In this document: positions 41,990 to 53,280 of the stretch, one piece after another
Layout: the number at the start of each line of letters is the position of its first letter
Numbering within the stretch: the stretch's first letter is position 1
Source: Anodontia alba
Taxonomy: Eukaryota > Mollusca > Bivalvia > Lucinida > Lucinidae
Direction of reading: 5' to 3'
Length of the DNA: 64,000 nt
Assembly: GCA_964016985.1 (NCBI GenBank)
Contig: OZ024828.1
Location: forward strand, 86,382,308-86,446,307
Notes under the pieces: model-generated
The model's input: the letters and a program-made list of their open reading frames with translations, nothing else
Databases searched by the model: none
What the model was told of the DNA's origin: nothing
Translations under genes and position numbers: made by a program

Positions 41990-42212
41990 CTCCTCCTTTA
42001 CCTTTACCACTCAATGGGAAAATTCAGCAGACGACAAATTGGAGATATTATTCTTAAGTTTTCAAAAAAAAAAAGGATTCAACATTTTATGCGTTGTCTC
42101 CATTGGAGACAATTTGCATAAAATATCAAAACCTGTTTTCTGAGAAAAAATAAGGAAAGTATTTCTCAATATGTCGTCTGCTGAAAATTTTACCTAGAGC
42201 TTTAAGTGTTAA
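41990..42212. mobile_element. P4 MITE sharing a TTAA with its neighbour
   Basis: CAGCAGACGACAAATTGGAG, core GTTGTCTCCATTGGAGACAA, TTTGCATAAAATATC, then GTCGTCTGCTGAAAATTTTA and CTTTAAGTGTTAA. The terminal TTAA (42209-42212) is also the left TTAA of the next element. Confidence 0.7.
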
Positions 42213-42388
42213 CCCATTGTAGTCAGGAGACAGAACGTGGCGTCTGATCAGGGTCTCCACTGTTTGCAAATAGTTTAGCCTTTTTTCTCTAGAAATATGT
42301 AAATCTTATAGCTGGACATACCTAATATTGAAATTGGATTCTTCCAATATATAGTGTGGGAGAGTCTATTCAGTATACAATGGGTTAA
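42209..42388 (+). mobile_element. TTAA-flanked MITE, family P3
   Basis: TTAACCCATTGTAGTCAGGA at the left, CAGTATACAATGGGTTAA at the right. The core is half-deleted: only CGTCTGATCAGGGTCTCCAC and TTTGCAAATAGTTTAGCC remain, with ATAGCTGGACATACCTAATA after it. Confidence 0.75.
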
Positions 42389-42629
42389 CAAGTCCTCTGA
42401 GTGTCCATCTATTTAGAGTAATTACTGTTCACTTGCCAAAGACTATGTAATGGTCGGTATTCCGATGACGCAATCTCTGCATGATACAGTTCAATTTATT
42501 TCCATAAATATCTGGAGAAATTTATTCTCGGAGTTTATTTCAATCACCAATAATAAAGCAATCATTAAAAAGAGGATACCCTCAAAAATAGCATCAAGTT
42601 CAATACATACAGAACTATGTAAAATGTAT

Positions 42630-42835
42630 ACTTCTAACCCATTTTAAACTGAACAGACTCACCCACACTATATATTGGAAGAGCCCAATTTCAATTTTTG
42701 GTATGTCAGACTACAAGATTTAGACATTCCTAAAGAAAAATGGCTACACTATTTACAAACATGGAGACCCTGATCAGATAGCACTTTCTGTGGCATCTGA
42801 TCTGAGTCTGCACTATTTGCCAACTTTACCTTCGG
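42630..42835 (-). mobile_element. Decayed P3 MITE, opposite orientation
   Basis: AACCCATTTTAAACTGAACA, TATATTGGAAGAGCCCAATT, AGAAAAATGGCTACACTATT, GGAGACCCTGATCAGATAGC, then CATCTGATCTGAGTCTGCAC: the same order as 54499-54725. Confidence 0.6.
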
Positions 42836-42837
42836 TA

Positions 42838-42985
42838 TTGATATTTGTCTCATTTCTTCACAAAAAAAACATATGTTGTGGGTACTCATTCGAAGTGCGT
42901 CTGTGAGTAGTACCCATAACATGTATTTTTGTGAAGAGATTAGAAAAATATTTATGCTGATACCACTCTTATCTTGAGCTATCTA
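42838..42985. mobile_element. Family H hairpin
   Basis: TTGATATTTGTCTCATTTCT, ACATATGTTGTGGGTACTCA and TTCGAAGTGCGTC, with a shortened inverse arm GAGTAGTACCCATAACATG and TGTGAAGAGATTAG. Confidence 0.55.
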
Positions 42986-43000
42986 AGCCATGGATTTTTT

Positions 43001-43268
43001 TTGTGTTGAGGTTTTACGGCCCAATCAACCCAATAGGGTCATGTCGAGCGCAGTCAGTTTACCTAACCACACTTTTACAGGGCAGGCTTAGTCCTCTAAG
43101 GGATTAACCAGTAGTGTGCACATTCTTTTGCCAGAAACTGACAACTGCCCATCTTGAATCAGCAGAAGGGAGAGAATGACAGTAGACACTATTTCATGAT
43201 CAAATCTCCATGAAAGAATGTTGCCAAGTCTGTTTCCAACCCAGTGGAGGTCGAACCCGCAACCTCCT
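43001..43268 (-). mobile_element. SINE1, 5' head truncated
   Basis: Tail TTGTGTTGAGGTTTTACGGC, body GGTCATGTCGAGCGCAGTCA and CTTAGTCCTCTAAGGGATTA, ending in GAGGTCGAACCCGCAACCTC (B-box side). The A-box part is absent; CTGAGTATGTTGTGGATACT follows directly. Confidence 0.75.
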
Positions 43269-43375
43269 GAGTATGTTGTGGATACTCAATGATATGGTAT
43301 CACTGAAAAATCCCAACTGTAAACACACTAATGACACTAGCACAATCCAATGAGTACCTCCATTTTCATAGATTG

Positions 43376-43632
43376 ATTGATTGATTGAGTTGAAGTTTTA
43401 TGGCCCACCAGTCAACTTATTAGGGTCATGTCATGCGCAGCCAGTTTACTTAACAACACTTGTCCTGAACAGGCTTAGTCCTCTACGTGGATAACCAGTA
43501 CTTGTGTGCATTCTTTTGCCAGAAACTGACAACTGCCCTTCTTGAATCAGCAGAAGGGAGAGAATGACCATAGAAAACATTTCATGATCAATCTCCACGA
43601 AAGAATGTTGCCGGATCCGATGTGGATTGAAC
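43376..43632 (-). mobile_element. SINE1, diverged and truncated
   Basis: TTGATTGAGTTGAAGTTTTA, GGCCCACCAGTCAACTTATT, CAGGCTTAGTCCTCTACG, CAGAAACTGACAACTGCCCT and GAATGTTGCCGGATCCGATG. The tRNA-like head stops at GGATTGAACC. Confidence 0.7.
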
Positions 43633-43662
43633 CATTTTCATAGATGTAAACAATATTTATCT

Positions 43663-43906
43663 GGGCCCAGTTGTTTGAAACTAATGATGTCGTTAGTTAA
43701 TGATTCGTTAAAATTTACATCGAATGATACTCAAATATGCTGAAATTTTTTGCTGAAAACATGTGAGTAGCTTTTGCAGTGCACAAGCTACTCACATTTT
43801 TTCAGCAAAAAATATCAGAATATTGTATATTGAATCTGCTAAAACAGTTAACGAAATGACCCTTAATAAGCTTGTTAAGCTAACAATGCTTTGAACAACT
43901 GGGCCC
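43663..43906. mobile_element. Palindromic MITE, family G
   Basis: GGGCCCAGTTGTTTGAAACT at the left, TTTGAACAACTGGGCCC at the right; core AAACATGTGAGTAGCTTTTG and inverse. Flanks are CT/CT with no clear longer duplication. Confidence 0.75.
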
Positions 43907-44154
43907 TGGTTATCTTATCTAGAACTATGAAGTACAGCTAACCCAACAGTACATACTATGCTATCCAATTTTCTTGTGCATCCATCTGCAAAACTCAATA
44001 AGGCTAATTTACCACTATCAATTTCAAGTACCTTAATTATCCTAAATATTTACTCTTTGTACTCCCAGTGGACTCTACAACCACAATTCTTTGGACTGAT
44101 CTATTTTTAATAGTGGGTGTCTGGTCAGTTCTTATTATTACTATGTTTTACAGG

Positions 44155-44250
44155 AATTTAAACAGTGTAGACCCTGATCAGATGCCACATTCTGCAGCAT
44201 CTGATCTGGGTCTGCACTGTTTGTCAATTATCCTTCTGGGGGTTTCCCGC
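44155..44250. mobile_element. P3-type core fragment
   Basis: AGTGTAGACCCTGATCAGAT, GCCACATTCTGCAGCATC, TGATCTGGGTCTGCACTGTT, then TTATCCTTCTGGGGGTTTCC. Ends missing. Confidence 0.55.
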
Positions 44251-44517
44251 CTAAAGGCAAAATAAGGGAAATTGATGTCCCTGGAAGATTTCCTACTATT
44301 TTCATTCACAAAGGGGGGACAACTTTTGAGGCTTCCTGTTTGCTTTCCTGCACATCAAGTCTCTTCTGAAAAAGGTCTTCTCTAAAAAGAAAGAATCTGC
44401 TCCCCTTTCTGAAAAGTGGGGTCTATTCCTTTTTTCTTTTACAGTAGACCTTTTCAAAAGGGAGGCAAAAACAATCTGAAAGAGTTGCCTTCCCTGAAAG
44501 TTTATGTATTTATACCC

Positions 44518-44761
44518 TTAACCCTTAAACTGCCAATCACAACAACTGTCATCTACTTATCATCTGCTTGTGATTTTAAAAGTCCTTTTTGCAACCAGTG
44601 TGGACCCAGATCAGATTGCTCCTTTATGAGCAGTCTGATCTGGGTCCACATTGTTTGCCTGTATGCAAAAATAGGTTTGAAAAGTTTGCAAGAGTATTCA
44701 ACAGACAACATAAACAGACGACATTTTCAGATGCAGGTTTTCTTGGCATTTTAAGAGTTAA
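44518..44761 (+). mobile_element. TTAA-flanked MITE, family P2
   Basis: TTAA at 44518-44521 and 44758-44761; ends CCCTTAAACTGCCAATCACA and TTGGCATTTTAAGAG. Core GTGTGGACCCAGATCAGATT and inverse. Closely matches 7617-7862 through its whole length. Confidence 0.8.
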
Positions 44762-44814
44762 CTCCTTACTTGAACACCCTAATTAAAACTTGAACAAGTC
44801 TATTTGGCCTAAAC

Positions 44815-44920
44815 TACAGTGACAGTATCGCAAGCAGTACAGACCCTGATCAAACAGCTCCTTTAAAGCAGTTTGATCTGGTTCTACCCTGCTTACTAAG
44901 GCCTGTCTGTGTGAATAGTT
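44815..44920. mobile_element. Core fragment of a palindromic MITE
   Basis: AGTACAGACCCTGATCAAAC, AGCTCCTTTAAAGCAG, TTTGATCTGGTTCTACCCTG and TACTAAGGCCTGTCTG, matching the family TA1 arrangement without its ends. Confidence 0.5.
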
Positions 44921-45290
44921 TGATCAAATATGTTAATCGATTATACAATCTGATATCCCAGAACTGGCATCAAATAATGAATCATTACAGCATATGCGCT
45001 TTATCTTTCTATATTACTTAAAATGCAACAGCATAATTTAAGATATAGATTGTTTCAAGACAAAGCAGACTTTGCAGCCATGTTTCTAGTCAATGAGTCT
45101 TTCATAATACTCTTTATCTGTATGTCTCATTATATGACCTTTGGCCCATGTTTCTAAAAATAGAATTTCAAATAATCGATATTGAAAAAAAAATATCGAT
45201 AGTTGCCGATAGTGTGCTCATCCGATTAGTTTTCGATTATTTCTATTAATCAGCACAACACTAGTATCGAGTCATTCTTTAATAAGATAT
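44921..45290 (-). other. CaMKI intron with an ATCGATA-rich stretch
   Basis: Non-coding. At 45170-45250 there are ATCGATATTG, ATATCGATAGTTGCCGATAG and CGATTAGTTTTCGATTATTT; this may be the truncation point of the mariner copy or a fragment of another element. No TIR matching the mariner 3' end was found here. Confidence 0.4.
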
Positions 45291-46430
45291 TGAATGTCAA
45301 ACATGCTAGTGGTGCAAAGGCATGCTTTTCATCAAAAGTTGAGAACCGTGCTGTAATTCGGTACTTGTATTAAAAAGGTAAAACAGGTAAGGAAATACAC
45401 GGCGAGATAGCCGCTGTTTATGGGTCTTCTGCACCATCTTATGCTCCGTTTAAATTCTGGGTAGAGGAATTCAAATGCGGTAGAACATCTTTAGACGATG
45501 AAGCCAGATCTGGACACCCACTGGATACTACCGATGAAGAAATGTGTAAGAAAGTTTGGGATCTGGTATACTCTGATAGGCGAATTCAGGTGGAAGAAAT
45601 AGCGCAGGCATTAGGCATTTCACATGGTAGTGTTTTAACAATCTTACATGATTGTTTAGGTATGCGCAAGCTAACAGCCCGTTGGGTCCCCAAATCCCTT
45701 AGCGATGAGCAAATGGCAACCAGAGCATCAGTATGCAGCAACTTGTTGAAGCGTTTTAGGTCAAAAGATGATTTTCTTTTGCATCTGGTGACTGTAGATG
45801 AGACTTGGGTTCATTATTATGAGCCAGAGAATAAAGCTCACAGTTGTCAGTGGGTAGGGCCTGGTTCCCCGAGGCCAAAGAAGTTCAAGACGCAACCATC
45901 TGCTGGCAAGGTGATGGCCACAGTATTTTGGGACGCAAAAGGCGTTATTATGTTAGACTTTTTACCCAAGAGAAGTTCAATAACTGGAGTGTACTATGCA
46001 AACTTGTTAGACCAGCTGAGAACCGCCATCTGTGAAAAACACCGAAGTAAACTCTCTAAAGGTGTTTTGCTGCAACAGGACAATGCGAGAGTCCACACTT
46101 GCAAAGTTGCAATGGATGCTGTAGAGTGAAACGGGTATGAATTAATACCACATCCTGTCTATTCACCTGACCTAGCTCCTAGTGACTTCTTCCTCTTCCC
46201 AAACTTGAAAAAGGATATCCGTGGACTTCATTTCTGGTCTGATGAAGAAGTCGTGCGGCAGTTGAGGAGTGGGTCAATGGAAAGGACCCTGACTTTTTCA
46301 ATTCTGGGCTGATGGCACTTGAACACCATTGGTCTAAGTGCATCACACTAGAGGGCAATTACATCAAAAAGAAGAGGTGGATCTCAACCGGAAATAAGTT
46401 AGGTTGGTTACTTATTGACTCACCCTCATA
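45291..46430 (+). pseudogene. Mariner transposase pseudogene (DD34D), 5' TIR missing
   Basis: Homology starts at about 45338 with VENRAVIRYLY, hits a TAA stop (45371-45373), then continues as KGKTGKEIHGEIAAVYG and EEFKCGRTSLDDEARSGHP, the N-terminal helix-turn-helix half. The open part 45542-46129 holds VTVDETWVHYYEP (first Asp 45797-45799) and LLQQDNARVHT (second Asp 46079-46081), then a TGA at 46127-46129. Beyond it HPVYSPDLAPSDFFLF supplies the third Asp (46184-46186), 34 residues after the second. A frameshift near 46250-46262 moves the end EHHWSKCITLEGNYIKKK to another frame. The 3' inverted repeat TGAGGGTGAGTCAATAAGTA ends at TA 46429-46430. Dead copy. Confidence 0.92.
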
Positions 46431-46431
46431 G

Positions 46432-46475
46432 ATGGACAAACGGAGACATTCACAATATCCCCATTGCTGTTTAAA
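46432..46475. repeat. Fragment of the 23.6-25.2 kb array, flanking mariner
   Basis: GATGGACAAACGGAGACATT and CACAATATCCCCATTGCT match the end of the inverted arm at 25180-25217. Confidence 0.55.
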
Positions 46476-46591
46476 CTAATCTTAAACAGCTACAGAGAAT
46501 AGTTTATAGTTCCAAGTACAGTAATAAGGCAGACTCTGTAGAAGTCTGATCAAGGGCAACACCATTTGCCAATAAAGGTCATATTAAACTA

Positions 46592-46806
46592 CCATATTTA
46601 CCGTAAGTTTTCAGACACCTCAACTCATTACAATACTTGTTCTAAAATTTGGACAAGTACAATATATTACCCGATGCTGTGTCTAAAAATTGCTGGATGA
46701 GTGGCAAACAGTGTCGACCCTGATGAGACGCTGCATCTGTGGCCTCTAATCTGAGTCTACACTGTTTGCTCAGGCCTGCCTGTCTGAATACAAACGGTTA
46801 TTATGG
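46592..46806. mobile_element. TA-flanked MITE, family TA1
   Basis: TACCATATTTACCGTAAG at the left, CAAACGGTTATTATGGTA at the right (decayed). Core GTGTCGACCCTGATGAGACG / TAATCTGAGTCTACACTG, then CTCAGGCCTGCCTGTCTGAA. Confidence 0.65.
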
Positions 46807-46826
46807 TAGTCATCAACTTGCGAACT

Positions 46827-47135
46827 TTGTTTGTTTGTGTTGAGGTTTTACGGCCCAGTCAACCCAATGGGGTCATGTCGAGCGTGGTCAGTTTACCTAA
46901 CCACACGTTTACTGGGCAGGCTTAGTCCTCTAAGCGGTTAACCAGTATTGTGCACATTCTTTCGCCAGAAACTGACAACTGCCCTTCTTGAATCAGCGGA
47001 AGGGAGAGAATGAACGTAGAAAATATTTCATGATCAATCTCCACGAAAGAATGTTGCCGACTTCGGCGGGGGTTGAACCCGCGACCTCCTGGTCTCCAGT
47101 CGGACTGCGCATCCAACTGAGCCACCGAGGCCGGC
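46827..47135 (-). mobile_element. SINE1 with 14-bp target duplication
   Basis: Flanked by TCAACTTGCGAACT at 46813-46826 and 47136-47149. Full length on the minus strand, with A box TGGCTCAGTTGGATGCGC and B box GGTTCAACCCCC, and tail CTCAACACAAACAAAC. Very close to 37272-37577, so a young copy. Confidence 0.93.
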
Positions 47136-47154
47136 TCAACTTGCGAACTATGAT

Positions 47155-47320
47155 TTTGTTTGCTTGAGTTCTTGTTCAATGACATATCAACCACTGTTGG
47201 TCATTTTGAGTCATCTTCAAGAGAAAGGGAGAAAAGGCACAGAAAAACTAGTACATGAGAGGAAAGAGAGTAATAGAGTAGGATGAAGGAAAAAGAGAAT
47301 GACACTTCTAAACAGTATTC
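47155..47320. mobile_element. SINE2-like element
   Basis: CTTGAGTTCTTGTTCAATGA, CATATCAACCACTGTTGGTC, TTTTGAGTCATCTTCAAGAG and a purine-rich GAGAGGAAAGAGAGTAATAG tail. Inserted just beside the SINE1 copy. Confidence 0.5.
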
Positions 47321-47722
47321 AAGATATGGTGCAAAACACTGGACCATGACTGTCACCCTAAACCTATATTCCCCACCCTTGATCCCCACCCCCTTCCAGC
47401 AGGATCTAAAATATTACTGCTAAACTCATGCACAGACAAGCAAATTTGATATATTAACTTTCTAACAATTAGTTAAAGAGAGAAAGAAAAAATGGACAAA
47501 TAAAGGGAATGATAAGCATGAGGATGCTGATTCTCTCTTATATAATACAAGTCATCAATGTTTGTACCAAATTTCAAAATCCTAGGTGGGGTAGTTCCTG
47601 ACAAATCTTTGATGGAAAAAAAAGTTTACATCCAGACAAAGAGATGGACACATAGACAAACATTGTTACGGAAAAGATGCAAACTCTATACCCTTTATAT
47701 AATTCGTATGCTGAGGGTATAA
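47321..47722 (+). mobile_element. Short tandem-core-type element remnant
   Basis: ATTCAAGATATGGTGCAAAA, GACTGTCACCC, GTACCAAATTTCAAAATCCT, ATCCAGACAAAGAGATGGAC and a 3' hairpin TATACCCTTTATATAATTCG / GAGGGTATAATA. The core array is missing or single-unit. Confidence 0.5.
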
Positions 47723-47727
47723 TAATA

Positions 47728-47945
47728 TGTCTATCCTCAGTGTAGTCTCCCACTGAAAGGGAGAAAATGGACAGAAGAACTGGTAGATGAGAAACGATTT
47801 GAAAAAGAGAAAGATGAGTGAAAAAATGAAAGTCAGGGCAGAAACAGAAGAAGTACTAACATGCCCCCATTCCCCACCTGCTGCAAGCACAGCAAACCCT
47901 CTAATCACCACCTACCACTCCACCCCCACCTCTGCAAAAAAAGGC
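47728..47945. mobile_element. SINE2-like fragment
   Basis: GTCTCCCACTGAAAGGGAGA, GATGAGAAACGATTTGAAAA, ACTAACATGCCCCCATTCCC, CTGCTGCAAGCACAGCAAAC. It parallels 41600-41700. The minus-strand 81-aa frame here is a by-product. Confidence 0.5.
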
Positions 47946-47947
47946 AA

Positions 47948-48060
47948 TCAGTGTAGACCCTGATCAAACTGCTACTTTAGAAGCAGTCTGATGACAGTCA
48001 GCACTGTTTTTTTGCGGCCTGTTGCGGCCTGTCTGTTAGAGTATTTAGAATAAATATAGT
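47948..48060. mobile_element. TA1/P-type core fragment
   Basis: AGTGTAGACCCTGATCAAAC, TGCTACTTTAGAAGCAG, TCAGCACTGTTTTTTTGC, GGCCTGTCTGTTAGAGTATT. Confidence 0.5.
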
Positions 48061-48142
48061 AATCTCTAATTCTATAAGTAAAGGTTAATAACTTCGTAAC
48101 TTCCGTCTAAAATGAGGTTGCTGACATTATTGATCCATGAAT

Positions 48143-48346
48143 TAACTCTTTAAGATTCAAGCAAAATCTGTAGCAGATGACATTCTAAATTTTTTTCATT
48201 GAAAATAAGTCTTGACATTTCATGTGAATCATCAAGCAGATAATTCACAATTCACATGAAATGTCAATACACTTACTTTCTATGAAAATAAAAACTTAAA
48301 ATGTTTTCTGCTGCTGCTGAGATTGGCACTTTAAGAAAGTGTTAAA
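48143..48346. mobile_element. P2-ended MITE with CATGTGAAT core
   Basis: TTAACTCTTTAAGATTCAAG at the left, GATTGGCACTTTAAG at the right. Core CTTGACATTTCATGTGAATC and an inverse ATTCACATGAAATGTCAATA, with GCAGATGACATTC and TTTTCTGCTGCTGC flanks. Compare 17698-17937 and 54900-55112. Confidence 0.6.
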
Positions 48347-48429
48347 AAACTCCAGTCTGTATGGAAGATCTAAAACACTTTCTTAAATCATCCATCACAC
48401 TGATTGCATTTTCACTGTTATACATCAAG

Positions 48430-48620
48430 CTTATTATGAGACTGGCTCCAGTCTCCAGTGACTAAACATTTATTCTTATAATCTGGTATGATAATCCACT
48501 ACAATAAAAACAAAATAATATCATCACTAGTGACCAGCCTTTACAGTCATGATATTATTTTGATTTTATTATGATTATAAGAATAAAAACTTTGTGCCTG
48601 GAGACTGGAGCCAGTCTAGC
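48430..48620. mobile_element. Palindromic element with GACTGGCTCCAGTCTCCAG arms
   Basis: GAGACTGGCTCCAGTCTCCA near the left, TGGAGACTGGAGCCAGTCTA near the right; TTATTCTTATAATC / GATTATAAGAATAA and AAAATAATATCAT / ATGATATTATTTT pair inside. Only copy seen in the window. Confidence 0.65.
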
Positions 48621-48850
48621 ATATTATATGAGCTGCAATGTGAAAAAATGTACCTTTCTTACATGTACACCCAGCAAAGGCTCAAATCAGCCTGTGTATC
48701 TGAGCAGTTTGATCAGTCTACCTTGTCCATATGAAGAAAGTTTGCATCCTTGGCTATCCAAAATATGCCCAGTGATGATTCTGATCAGACCGCATGAATG
48801 TGCAGGCTGACCTGATTCTTAGCTGGGTTCACATCCAAAGTAACCTTTTC
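48621..48850. repeat. Dispersed repeat shared with 40735-40990
   Basis: Contains CTCAAATCAGCCTGTG, GATTCTGATCAGACCGCATG and CAGGCTGACCTGATTCTTAG. Function unknown. Confidence 0.45.
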
Positions 48851-49632
<782 letters not shown>

Positions 49633-49649
49633 ACCCTTAATGCTTAGCA

Positions 49650-49990
49650 TGCTAAGCAGGGCTCGAGAAACTGAAAATTGCCAATCGGTCCAGTCATTTT
49701 CGGCCACGTTTCTGGAGTTTGCCAAATCATTTTCGTCCGCATTTATGGAGTTTGCCAAGTGGAGATCTCAGTATTTTCCATAATCCTTGTTACAGAATTT
49801 CTCTATTGCAACTTCCAAACGCAGATGCTGCTTAATTTTTAGCATAACAAATGACATACCAACATTGCTTACACTTGCTGAACTTACATGTGCATAAGTA
49901 TCACGATTATAAACAGCAATATTGCTCATTATCAGACAAGCGCAATTTAATGTACTTTCACTTTGACAACAACCCAACACTCAGTCGGTG
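49650..49990 (-). other. Possible decayed protein-coding fragment
   Basis: A 70-codon minus-strand frame (49768-49980; MLGCCQSESTLNCACL at its start, EVAIEKFCNKDYGKY at its end) with a different base texture from its surroundings. TTTGCCAAATCATTTTCGTC / TTTGCCAAGTGG repeats follow on the plus strand. It could be a scrap of a transposon protein; no family recognised. Confidence 0.3.
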
Positions 49991-50229
49991 AAGAGTGACA
50001 AAGGGAAACAAATGGAATGTCTTTGCGTGTGAAAGTCACGTTTTCGTTTCATGCTGCATTGCAGCTAGCCACTACTTTTCATTTTTCTTTCTTTCTTTTG
50101 ACCAGTAAAAAAAATAGTGTTTCATCCTATTGCTGTGTCTAGGCCAAGCATTTCTGCAGGTGGAGCATGTTAAAATTACAATGAAGGTGAATGAAGCACA
50201 TTAAACATATCTTAAAAAATTAAATAAAC

Positions 50230-52257
50230 AACAAGAATTCCGCGGAAGGCGTCATCGCACCTGCTGGGACAAAAGTCAGAGGAGCCACGATCAGAATGTG
50301 GTTATTAAATAAGTTTATTTCATTCTTAGCAGTGCTTAGTTGGAAAACTGGGTTGAAAAAAATGTAGACAAAGTGCCTAGTGGGGCACATATATTCCAGG
50401 CCAGTGCCATTCCCTCTAATGGCTATATCTTCAGCACTGACTTTTCATATTATACAGCGCAATGATAATGGAATATCGACATAAAATGTGTAAAAGTCAC
50501 TGGAGCGTGAATCATAGGTCAAGGTCATGGGTCAAGGTACCTGCTAATTCAGTACATCAAGGAGAAGCACTATGCAAGGTATGGTGGTTGTAGGCCTTAT
50601 AGTTGAGGAGTTATCAAACATCAACGTAAAATGTATCAAATAAAGGTCAAGGTCACCGGGTAAAGGTACCTGCCAAGCCAGTGCAATGAGGTGAAGCACT
50701 ATGCAAGGTTTAGTGGTTGTAGGTCTTATATTTGAGGAGATACCGAACATCAATGTAAAATGTGTCAAAGTCACCAGAGTGCAAAATATAGGTCAAGGTC
50801 ACCAGGTCAAGGTACCTGCCGAGTCAGTACATCGAGAAGAAGCACTATATAAGGTTTGGTGGCTGAAGGCCTTACAGTTCAGGACATTTGGAAGGGCGAC
50901 GTAAAAGGTGTAAAATTCAATGCAGCGCAAAATATAGGTCAAGGTCACCCAGTCAAGGTACCTGCGGTGTCCGTACATTGAGGAGAAGCACTATGCAAGG
51001 TTTGATGGTTGCAGGCCTTATAGTTGAGGAGATATTGAACGTCGACGTAAAATGTGTAAAAGGCACTGGAGCGCAAAATATAGGTCAAGGTCACCGGGTC
51101 AAGCTACCTGCCGAGTCAGTACATCTAGGAGAAGCACTATGCAATGTTTGGTGGCTAGAGGTCTTACACTTGAGGAGATCTGGAACATTGACGTAAATTA
51201 TGTCTAAGTCACTGCAGCCAAAATATAGGTCAAGGTCACCAGGTCAAGGTATCTGCCAAGTCAGTATATTGAGAAGAAGCACTTTGCAAGGTTTGATGGC
51301 TGTAGGCCTTATAGTTGAGGAGATATCGAACATAAACGCAAAATGTATCAATGTCACTGGAGTGCAAAATATAGGTCAAGGTCACTGGGTCAAGGTACCT
51401 ACAGAGTCAGTACATCTCAGAGAAGCACTATGCAAGGTTTGGTAGTTGTACGCTTTATAGTTAAGAAGATATGGAACATCAACGTAAATTGTGTCAAAGT
51501 CAATGGAGCGCAAAATATAGGTCAAGGTCGCTGGGTCAATGTACCTGCCAAGTCAGGAGGTCAGGGAGATGCGTCATGCAAGATATGATGGATGTTGTAG
51601 AATTGTAGTTGATTAGAATACTAACTGACGCAAATGTCGAACTTCGACATAACAGAACTGTTAACAGACAGACAGACGGACGGACGAACGCACTGACGAA
51701 TGTCGCAAAGTCAGGAGGTCAGGGAGATGTTTCATGCAAAGTTTGATGGTTGTTTAGACTTGTAGTTGATTAGAATACTAACTTTGAATTATAAATGTCG
51801 AACTTCGACGTACAGAACTGTTAACAGAGGGACAGACGGACGGACAAACGGACAGACAAATGGAAAAGCGGGCACCTATGTCGCAAAGTCGGGAGGTCAG
51901 GGAGATGTTTCATGCAAGGTTTTATGGTTGTTTAGTCTTGTAGTTGATTAGAATACTAACTTTGACATAAATGTCGAACTTCGACAAACTTCAACATAAA
52001 TGTTGACAGACGGACAAACAAACGGACAGACGAACGGAAAAGCAGACGCCTATGCCGCAAAGTCAGGAGGTCAGGGAGATGTTTCATGCAAGGTTTGATG
52101 GTTGTTTAGTCTTGTAGTTGATTAGAATACTAACTTTGACATAAATGTCAAATGTCGACATAAATGTTGACAGACGGATGGACGACCGACGGACGAAAAA
52201 TCGGACACCTATATCACACCCTGCTTGTTTCGCACCCTGCTACAAGCAGGTGCGATA
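50230..52257 (+). mobile_element. Tandem-core element with two successive arrays
   Basis: Starts ACAAGAATTCCGCGGAAGGC, CATCGCACCTGCTGGGAC. At 50366 TAGACAAAGTGCCTAGTGGG resembles the 5' end of the 5380 element, so one may be built on the other. Array 1 (50450-51550): about seven units of 140-155 bp with AAATATAGGTCAAGGTCACC, GGTCAAGGTACCTGCC, GAGAAGCACTATGCAAGG. Array 2 (51550-52190): four units with GTCAGGAGGTCAGGGAGATG, TAGTTGATTAGAATACTAAC, ATGTCGAACTTCGACA and GACAGACGGACGGACGAACG. End: CACCCTGCTACAAGCAGGTG, CGATAAAA. GCACCTGCT at the start inversely matches AGCAGGTGCG at the end. Confidence 0.75.
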
Positions 52258-52330
52258 AAAATGAGAAATGCATCAGTTATCGTTGTAATGTGCAGCAAAA
52301 TAGATATGAAGCACTGTTCCTTTTATACTT

Positions 52331-52520
52331 ACTGTAATAAACCCAAGTGTTGGGACAGACAGGCCTGAGCAAACAGTGTAGACCCAGATCAGATGCCAAA
52401 AATCACGTGACTTCTGATCTGCATCTACACTGTCTACCACTCATCCAGCAATGTAAATGATGCAGTATACTAGACTTGTTCAAATTTTAGGACCTGTATG
52501 GTAAGGCGATAAATATGGTA
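52331..52520. mobile_element. TA1-type MITE, decayed ends
   Basis: TACTGTAATAAACCCAAGTG, GGGACAGACAGGCCTGAGCA, core GTGTAGACCCAGATCAGATG / inverse, CCACTCATCCAGCAATG, right end ATAAATATGGTA. Confidence 0.65.
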
Positions 52521-52614
52521 ACAACCGGTATTGATATTTTCATGTCAATGAAATGGGCAGTTATTTATTTTTGAAACACCGATCAAGTGGCATTTGGCAC
52601 AATTTGCTATACCT

Positions 52615-52848
52615 GGGCCCAGTTGTTCAAAGCGCCGTTAGCTTAACAAGCTCGTTAGGGGTCATTTCCTTAACTGTTTTAGCGGATTCAATATACAATA
52701 TTCTGATATTTTTTGCTGAAAAAATGTGAGTAGCTTTTGCACTCTACTCACATTTTTTCAGCAAAAATTTTCAGCATATTTGCGAATCATGATGTAAATT
52801 TTAATGAATCGTTTACTAACAATGTTGTTAGCTTTGAACAACTGGGCT
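52615..52848. mobile_element. Palindromic MITE, family G
   Basis: GGGCCCAGTTGTTCAAAGC at the left, TTTGAACAACTGGGCTC at the right; core AAAAATGTGAGTAGCTTTTG and inverse. Followed by two copies of CAGATTGTTCATTTTGCRCA, a small local duplication. Confidence 0.75.
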
Positions 52849-53154
52849 CAGATTGTTCATTTTGCGCATTGTGGTCGGGCCCAGATTGTTCATTTTGCAC
52901 ATTGTGGTCAGACCCATCCTGGTCATGTATGTGGTATTCTTTTGTTCAGGTTTCAGCTTGCCATTTAGCCTTTTGCTTTTTTTCATCATAGTGTTTGTGA
53001 TTATGTGACACTATGACATTTCATTGAAGAGGTAGAGAACCCCTACATAAACTATAGAAATTTGTTCGAGATATGGGTAGTTTGAACCACTGAGGGTTAA
53101 TTATGGCGCCAGGTCAGAAAACAAATAGGGACAATTTAAGGAAATTTTTTTTGA

Positions 53155-53280
53155 TTTTCTACACAATAATTGTATGTTGAGTATACTCATTAGACTCGCC
53201 TTGATTCTAATGAGTACACACAACTTACGTTCATGCTAAAATAAGTAAATTTCCCTCAATATTTGTTTTCTTGAGCTATT
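53155..53280. mobile_element. Family H hairpin, short
   Basis: TTGTATGTTGAGTATACTCA, TTAGACTCGCC, then TTGATTCTAATGAGTACACA and CTAAAATAAGTAAATTTCCC. Confidence 0.5.

Noticed and set aside
46710..46760. Hammerhead ribozyme (CTGATGAG in TA1 MITEs, also 49545)
   Set aside because: CTGATGAG occurs in the MITE palindrome, but no CGAAAC strand or cleavage triplet lies in the required arrangement.
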